A stretch of DNA of 31,212 nt from a virus, in the IMG/VR virus record IMGVR_UViG_3300035701_000180, positions 1-31,212 of that record, one strand, 5' to 3'. A model generated the notes under the pieces. The model was not told the origin of the DNA and did not search any database. It saw only the letters and a list, made by a program, of their open reading frames with translations. The position numbers were made by a program, and so were the translations under genes. This document shows positions 26,854 through 31,212 of the stretch, one piece after another (the first letter of the stretch is position 1; the number at the start of each line of letters is the position of its first letter).

Positions 26854-27915
26854 ATGGAGATATTTGTTGGCTTAATTGCGGTGGTAGGATATGTCTTTTT
26901 CTTTATTGTAATCCCTGTTATTATTATCAGATGGGTCCTTCGCATTAACAAAATCATTGAGCTCCTTGAGCAAATATCTGAGAAACTGCCGAATCGGCCT
27001 TCAATAAACCTTTTGCCTCCTATTCCGGCATTACATACTAAAGCATGTGGATGTTGTTATCAGGAATTTCCTGTATCAGAACTCTCCGAAATCCATTCAA
27101 TTGGCAAAACTGTTTGCCCGTCTTGTAAAAAGTTTTTGCTGTCGAAAAAACCCGGCGATAGACAAATATCCACATTCTCAAAAATCATCATTCTTTCTTT
27201 ATTATTATTCTTGTCTTCCCGGGCTGGCGCCGTCATTGCCGATGCCAACATCCTCAATCAACTTCGTTTTCTAAAGGCCGACAAAATCGCCCAGTTAATC
27301 GCCGATTGCAACAACGCCGAAAAGGAGTTGGCAAGATATGTTAGGGCGCCGATTAAACCTTATCGAAAACAAGCCTCTCGAAAAGACGTCCTAATGGATA
27401 TACCTCCTAATCCTGTCCAGCGAAAAGACCCCGCCAAAGAAAAAAGGGCCGTCATTGATGACCTGCGGGCGAAAACCCAGACCATAAAACAAAACATTTC
27501 ACTCATCGAGGCCAACGACCTCAATTTGATAGTCCCGGTTTTTGAAACTCCTTTTCGCATAGGTGATATTGGCCGGCTGGGCGATGTCCATTATGGCGGC
27601 CGCGGCCAGGACTTTACTCATCAGCAGAGGTTCAGAATCATAAGCATTTTTAGTGGTGATGAATCGCTCGTTGAGTTTGAGATATCAGCTTATTTTACAA
27701 GGCACAATGATATCGGCATGGGCGTCGGCCCGGGCGAGATATTATCAAAGAATGTTTGTTTGCGTGGCGTCAGTACTGCGGGTCTCATAACTGGGTCCCC
27801 TATCAAGCCGCCCCCCTTCCTGATTATCACCGGCACACAGGATTATTTCACGCCCGTCGGCGCCAAGCAGACCGTCTTTGTCTTTGAACCGCTTGAGATA
27901 CCGGTTAATTTTTGA
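26854..27915 (+). CDS. Membrane protein with zinc ribbon, 353 aa
   Basis: ATG 26854 follows GGGAGGATTTTTG. Residues about 3-27 (VGLIAVVGYVFFFIVIPVIII) form a membrane pass, then a short coiled-coil-like stretch. A zinc ribbon (CGCCYQEF ... VCPSCKKF) spans about 65-95. A second hydrophobic segment (IIILSLLLFLSSRAGAVIA, about 111-130) follows and could be read as a signal for the rest. Then comes a helical region (130-210) and a beta-rich C-terminal domain (FRIGDIGRLGDVHYGG ... YFTPVGAKQTVFVFEPL). I do not recognise the whole protein. It may be expressed in the lysogen. It ends 11 nt into the opposite-strand gene. Confidence 0.7.
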   Translation: MEIFVGLIAVVGYVFFFIVIPVIIIRWVLRINKIIELLEQISEKLPNRPSINLLPPIPALHTKACGCCYQEFPVSELSEIHSIGKTVCPSCKKFLLSKKPGDRQISTFSKIIILSLLLFLSSRAGAVIADANILNQLRFLKADKIAQLIADCNNAEKELARYVRAPIKPYRKQASRKDVLMDIPPNPVQRKDPAKEKRAVIDDLRAKTQTIKQNISLIEANDLNLIVPVFETPFRIGDIGRLGDVHYGGRGQDFTHQQRFRIISIFSGDESLVEFEISAYFTRHNDIGMGVGPGEILSKNVCLRGVSTAGLITGSPIKPPPFLIITGTQDYFTPVGAKQTVFVFEPLEIPVNF

Positions 27916-28087
27916 AAAGAATCTTCAATCCGGCAGCGATGACAAAATCGGTGAAATCGGCGAAATTGATAATTGACCTGGTCTTTGCGATATATTTAGG
28001 GTGTGCGGTCCGCAATTGCCGGGCGATATGTTTATGTACCCGGATTGTCTCGGCTTGATTTTCAGGGTCTGATTTGCGAGAGGACAT
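27905..28087 (-). CDS. Ribbon-helix-helix-like small protein, 60 aa
   Basis: ATG 28087 has AAGGAATCAATT upstream; the longer frame to 28276 overlaps another gene and is rejected. 'ETIRVHKHIARQLRTAHPKY...NFADFTDFVIAAGLKIL' has the short strand, two helices pattern of ribbon-helix-helix DNA-binding proteins. It may repress the operon or the convergent plus-strand genes. Confidence 0.55.
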   Translation of the reverse strand: MSSRKSDPENQAETIRVHKHIARQLRTAHPKYIAKTRSIINFADFTDFVIAAGLKILFKN

Positions 28088-28108
28088 AATTGATTCCTTC
28101 AAATATAA

Positions 28109-28140
28109 CCCAGCCCCCGCCGACACGGCAAGGGGCTGGG
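28109..28140 (-). terminator. Hairpin between two small genes
   Basis: CCCAGCCCC (28109-28117) pairs with GGGGCTGGG (28132-28140). On the minus strand it is followed by TTATATTTG. It would terminate or attenuate the 132-aa gene's transcript. Confidence 0.55.
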
Positions 28141-28154
28141 TAAAAAATGCGATG

Positions 28155-28553
28155 TTATTCCTTTTTGTTATTTTCGATTGCTTTGACAAATTCCTCGGAC
28201 TTTGCCGCCGCCGCCGCATAACCAGCTTCAATTGCTTTTTCGGCGACCGCCTCGCCGTATTTTTCGCAAAGTTCAATCAGTTTTGACAATTCGCTTTTCG
28301 CTTCGCAATCGCAATCGGGCGATGGATTCTCGCAATCGCACTCATCACCTGCCGTTACAGTGACGAATTTTTCAATGGCCGTGCCAAAGCCGACGCCAAT
28401 ATGCGTTTCGGCAACAAACCCTGCTTTTTCGATAACTTCATAAATCGCCGATTCCCATGCCATCTTGACCTCAGCAATTTCCGGCTCGCCCGCCGGTGTT
28501 TCAAACTGCTCAAAGTAAATCCTGTTCGTTGTAATTTTTATTGTGGCTTGCAT
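28155..28553 (-). CDS. Protein of unknown function with Cys-Asp motif, 132 aa
   Basis: ATG 28553 has GAAAGGGGTAAAAA upstream and a near-consensus promoter 52 nt further up. The N-terminal half is mixed alpha/beta (MQATIKITTNRIYFEQFE); a central DECDCENPSPDCDCEAK may bind metal; the C-terminus is an Ala/Glu helix. No family is recognised. The strong promoter implies early or constitutive expression. Confidence 0.65.
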   Translation of the reverse strand: MQATIKITTNRIYFEQFETPAGEPEIAEVKMAWESAIYEVIEKAGFVAETHIGVGFGTAIEKFVTVTAGDECDCENPSPDCDCEAKSELSKLIELCEKYGEAVAEKAIEAGYAAAAAKSEEFVKAIENNKKE

Positions 28554-28604
28554 TTTTTACCCCTTTCAAATTTGATTGTTATTAACTTGTTTGTTTATAT
28601 CTAT

Positions 28605-28633
28605 ATTATCGACACCCTCGATGTTTTTGTCAA
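28605..28633 (-). promoter_or_regulatory. Near-consensus sigma-70 promoter
   Basis: On the minus strand: TTGACA (28628-28633), 17-nt spacer, GATAAT (28605-28610). It drives the 132-aa gene and possibly the 60-aa gene after it. Confidence 0.75.
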
Positions 28634-28777
28634 GTGAAAAGTCTGGATTTTTTGAAAAATTCTTCAAATTGTTCATAACTCCCTGTAAATACGAAGGTTA
28701 GGAAACGAGGAAATATGTGAAAAATTCAAATTGCTACGGCCCTGCTGAGGCCCTTGCAGGGGTTTCTGGCGGATTGG

Positions 28778-31183
28778 TCAACCATCAAGCCATTTACCTA
28801 ACAGACATTTTTCGTCCATCAATCGAATCTTTGCCGGCAGGTAGCATTTGCAGACCGCGCAGAATTTCTCAGTCCTATTATCGTCTTTGGGATATATCGA
28901 CAATTCCGGGAGGACAGACAAATCCACGATATTTTTAGCGACTTCTTTGACATTGCTTGCCAGCCATCCGCCATATTCCGTCAATCCCATATAGGTCAAC
29001 TTCTCGCAACCGTCACAAACGGCTTCTCTGCTTTTGAGAATCATCATTTCCCTCGCCGTTTTCACCGGCGGCAGGCCAAAGAACTTCTCCCCGGCCAGTT
29101 TCCCATACCCCCTTGCGATTGAAAGCAGCTTATCGACCCTGCCCCCGCAGCAACCGGCCTTCTTTTTAAGAGTTGCAACTGTCTCTGTAACTGCTGTCGC
29201 TGCCGTTGCCAATACCGCTGTTGGGATGGTTCCATTCGCCTTTGCCGCGCCTTTTCGTTTGCAGACCTGGCGGCAAAAATCAGGGGGGACAAATTTGCCT
29301 GAATAGATACATCGTTTTGGCCGGTCGCCCTTCATCAGTTCATCACAGAAGTCATCCTTATCGGGCGGAATTGTGTCAATCATAAACATATCAGGTTCGA
29401 GTTCGAGAATGTCATTGATTATAGCTGTCCCGCCCTGATAATGATTGCAAGGAACTGGCGAGCCCGCCATGAAACAAGGCTCATTGTTGCATACCAATAT
29501 ATTATTTATTGTAGATTGAACACACGTATCTTCTGCCGGTGTTCCATCGCCCCAAAATAAACACCATTGTGGACCAGGCGTGGGTTCATACCACATTACC
29601 CTGCATTCCACACCAAACTCCGACCTGTGAATGCTGACTCTTAAACCCCAAAGATGATAAGGGCCGCCATAAATCATGGAACAAAGAGAAGATGCCGGAG
29701 GCACACCCCAGTATACTGTGTAATATCCATTAAATAAATCTCCATAATCTTCCCACCAGTAGCACTGAGCTTTGTAAGGCAGGATGAATGTTTCATTGGG
29801 GAGGTCGCCAGTCATATCAGAATTAAGGATGCAACCGCATAATGACATGCCTGAGATAGTAACCTCGACGAATTTTGGAACATCCGCCTCTTCGCCGCAC
29901 CACCAGCAAGGTGAGGGTGGCGGTGGCGGAGGAGGTCGCGGGCAGCAGCAGTCATAACACAATTTATGCCGTTCGGGAGTCCCCGGAGGGTCGGCAGGTA
30001 TTATTTTGCCCGAGATTTTACCTGCTGATGTCGCCAATCGAGGAATCGGGCAAAAGCTTATACCCAAGCCCTCGGCCACATCGGTCGCTCTGTTAAAGAC
30101 TGTTATCGAAGATGACCCGGCAAACAAAAGTCCGACGGCTTTTTTTCCGCATTTAGTAACAAGCAAAGAGCCGGAATCGCCTTTTTCACCCATCGCAATG
30201 GGTTCATTTCGAGTCATTATCTGGTCATCAAAAATAGCCCATTTGGCTTCACCATACCAAACCGCTATCCACGATGAAAATCCCCAAATCACTCCTTCGG
30301 TTCTGCCGGTGGTCCTTCCGGTCTTGGTTACTTCTTCGCCGATAATCGGGTCTCTCAACATCCCTGTAAGACCGATGTCGAGGACTGTCTCATTGACATC
30401 CGCGCTGTCCCAATAATATCTCCAGTTCGCCCCGCTCCTCGGCTTGTTGATTGCTGCGGAAGTATGCCATAATTTGCATCGATATACGAGTTTTGTTATA
30501 GGATTTCTTGCACAGTCATATAGACCGTAAACGTGGCCGGATACCCAAGGGGTTCCGGTGAGCGGACGTGCGATTGCACAGTCGACATAGTTCCATGGTC
30601 CGGTAAAATTGTAAAATAGAATCGGAACAAAATCATAAAGTGTGGCTATGATATTCTCCTCTGTGGCCTGCTCAATTTCATCTTCATCATAAGGCTCGTA
30701 ATGGTCAAAAATATCGAACATACCGGGTTGCGCTATCGGCGAGCCTATCACCGCGTCATTTTGCATTGCCAGGACATGGTTGTTTGAGAGTATCATTTTT
30801 ATTCTTGCGGGACTTTTGTAAACCACTACGCCGAGGGTGCCGGCTGTTGTGTCCTCGTCGATATGTCCCAAGGATAATCCGCCGTATGCCGGTCTGTGTT
30901 TTATTGTCCGGTCAACAAAGGCCTTTATCCTGCCTGTTACGACAAGTTCCGGCTCAAGCTCGTCTATTTTGGATTCTTTCTCCCCCTCTTTGGCAAGTCG
31001 CGGCTTGTCTCCGAATCGAAGCCGCGTCAGGTGCTCGTGCGAGTTGTTTTTCTCCTCAAGCAGAATGGCCAATTTGAATTTGCCGTCTTGCTTTATCATT
31101 GCTGTCCCGGCGCATTTATTGGTCTGCTTGAAAAGCCGGGGTCCATGCTGGCGGAGAATCATTCTGGCTGTTTCTTGGTCCAT
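28778..31183 (-). CDS. Serine protease fused to phage structural C-terminus, 801 aa
   Basis: Residues about 85-380 form a chymotrypsin-like (Nal1-type) protease: His136 (LSNNHVLA), Asp201 (YVDCAIARP) and Ser337 (GEKGDSGSL), with 'KTGRTTGRTEGVI' and 'VGLLFAGSS' as in that group. A proline run (about 415-425) links to a Cys/Trp-rich middle (425-600). The end, 'CDGCEKLTYMG ... FCAVCKCYLPAKIRLMDEKCLLGKW', is a Cys module that I associate with phage virion proteins. No signal peptide is visible. The ATG overlaps the upstream stop (TAATG). Self-cleavage or processing of a virion partner is the obvious idea, but a host gene is not excluded. Confidence 0.8.
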   Translation of the reverse strand: MDQETARMILRQHGPRLFKQTNKCAGTAMIKQDGKFKLAILLEEKNNSHEHLTRLRFGDKPRLAKEGEKESKIDELEPELVVTGRIKAFVDRTIKHRPAYGGLSLGHIDEDTTAGTLGVVVYKSPARIKMILSNNHVLAMQNDAVIGSPIAQPGMFDIFDHYEPYDEDEIEQATEENIIATLYDFVPILFYNFTGPWNYVDCAIARPLTGTPWVSGHVYGLYDCARNPITKLVYRCKLWHTSAAINKPRSGANWRYYWDSADVNETVLDIGLTGMLRDPIIGEEVTKTGRTTGRTEGVIWGFSSWIAVWYGEAKWAIFDDQIMTRNEPIAMGEKGDSGSLLVTKCGKKAVGLLFAGSSSITVFNRATDVAEGLGISFCPIPRLATSAGKISGKIIPADPPGTPERHKLCYDCCCPRPPPPPPPSPCWWCGEEADVPKFVEVTISGMSLCGCILNSDMTGDLPNETFILPYKAQCYWWEDYGDLFNGYYTVYWGVPPASSLCSMIYGGPYHLWGLRVSIHRSEFGVECRVMWYEPTPGPQWCLFWGDGTPAEDTCVQSTINNILVCNNEPCFMAGSPVPCNHYQGGTAIINDILELEPDMFMIDTIPPDKDDFCDELMKGDRPKRCIYSGKFVPPDFCRQVCKRKGAAKANGTIPTAVLATAATAVTETVATLKKKAGCCGGRVDKLLSIARGYGKLAGEKFFGLPPVKTAREMMILKSREAVCDGCEKLTYMGLTEYGGWLASNVKEVAKNIVDLSVLPELSIYPKDDNRTEKFCAVCKCYLPAKIRLMDEKCLLGKWLDG

Positions 31184-31212
31184 TAGGGCGGCTCTTCATA
31201 TTCGCATACGAT
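31183..31212 (-). CDS. C-terminal end of an upstream gene (partial)
   Basis: Nine codons ending IVCEYEEPP and TAA, which overlaps the ATG of the protease gene as TAATG. The overlap is the only evidence. Confidence 0.35.
   Translation of the reverse strand: MVCEYEEPP

Noticed and set aside
28088-28276. N-terminal extension of the 60-aa ribbon-helix-helix-like gene
   Set aside because: It overlaps the 132-aa gene and crosses a terminator hairpin; ATG 28087 has a good ribosome binding site.

Overview
The window looks like most of a temperate tailed phage or prophage, probably from a Planctomycetota (Phycisphaerae-like) host or a related environmental bacterium. The phage call is firm: small and large terminase, gpW-like protein, lambda-type portal, prohead protease with scaffold, decoration protein, Mu gpT-like capsid, a tyrosine recombinase, DUF1376-, DUF1353- and DUF5131-type genes and four DNA methyltransferases. 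The host call is softer. It rests on overall style: Asp/Ala/Asn-rich secreted proteins and abundant short G/T-periodic and palindromic repeats.

Almost everything is on the minus strand, so genes read from right to left. 28778-31183 is a very large protein with a chymotrypsin-like serine protease domain and a phage-type cysteine C-terminus. 27905-28640 holds a short operon behind a near-consensus promoter. 26429-27915 is the only plus-strand block: a possibly leaderless small gene and a membrane/zinc-ribbon protein. 25882-26463 has no gene but carries a series of hairpins. At 25808-25881 lies an initiator-type tRNA, followed by two tiny coupled genes and the integrase (24357-25079).

16419-24044 is the early/accessory region: an MmcB-like nuclease, a replication organiser with a cluster of inverted repeats, small Cys-rich proteins and three methyltransferases (beta-class, MT-A70, Dam/D12), plus a candidate unimolecular spanin and DUF1353. 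DUF5131, a PnuC-like membrane protein and a second beta-class methyltransferase follow. From 13046 leftward comes a lambda-ordered head module: small terminase, large terminase, zinc ribbon, gpW-like protein, portal, protease with nested scaffold, small head protein, decoration protein, capsid. A holin-like coiled-coil/membrane protein and three genes for proteins with apparent Sec signal peptides follow the capsid gene. No tail tube, sheath or tape-measure gene, endolysin or restriction endonuclease was recognised.

The most striking non-gene features are repeats. (1) Four copies of a hairpin whose outer and inner stems covary (14528, 16445, 22751, 22784). (2) Four copies of a hairpin / GGCGAGATCTCG / hairpin element, two of which are read in frame inside genes. 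(3) Near-identical linkers that bracket two unrelated methyltransferase genes at both ends, like exchangeable cassettes. (4) G/T-periodic repeats that have been absorbed into the ends, and in one case the middle, of coding sequences. All calls come from reading the sequence; no database search was run.
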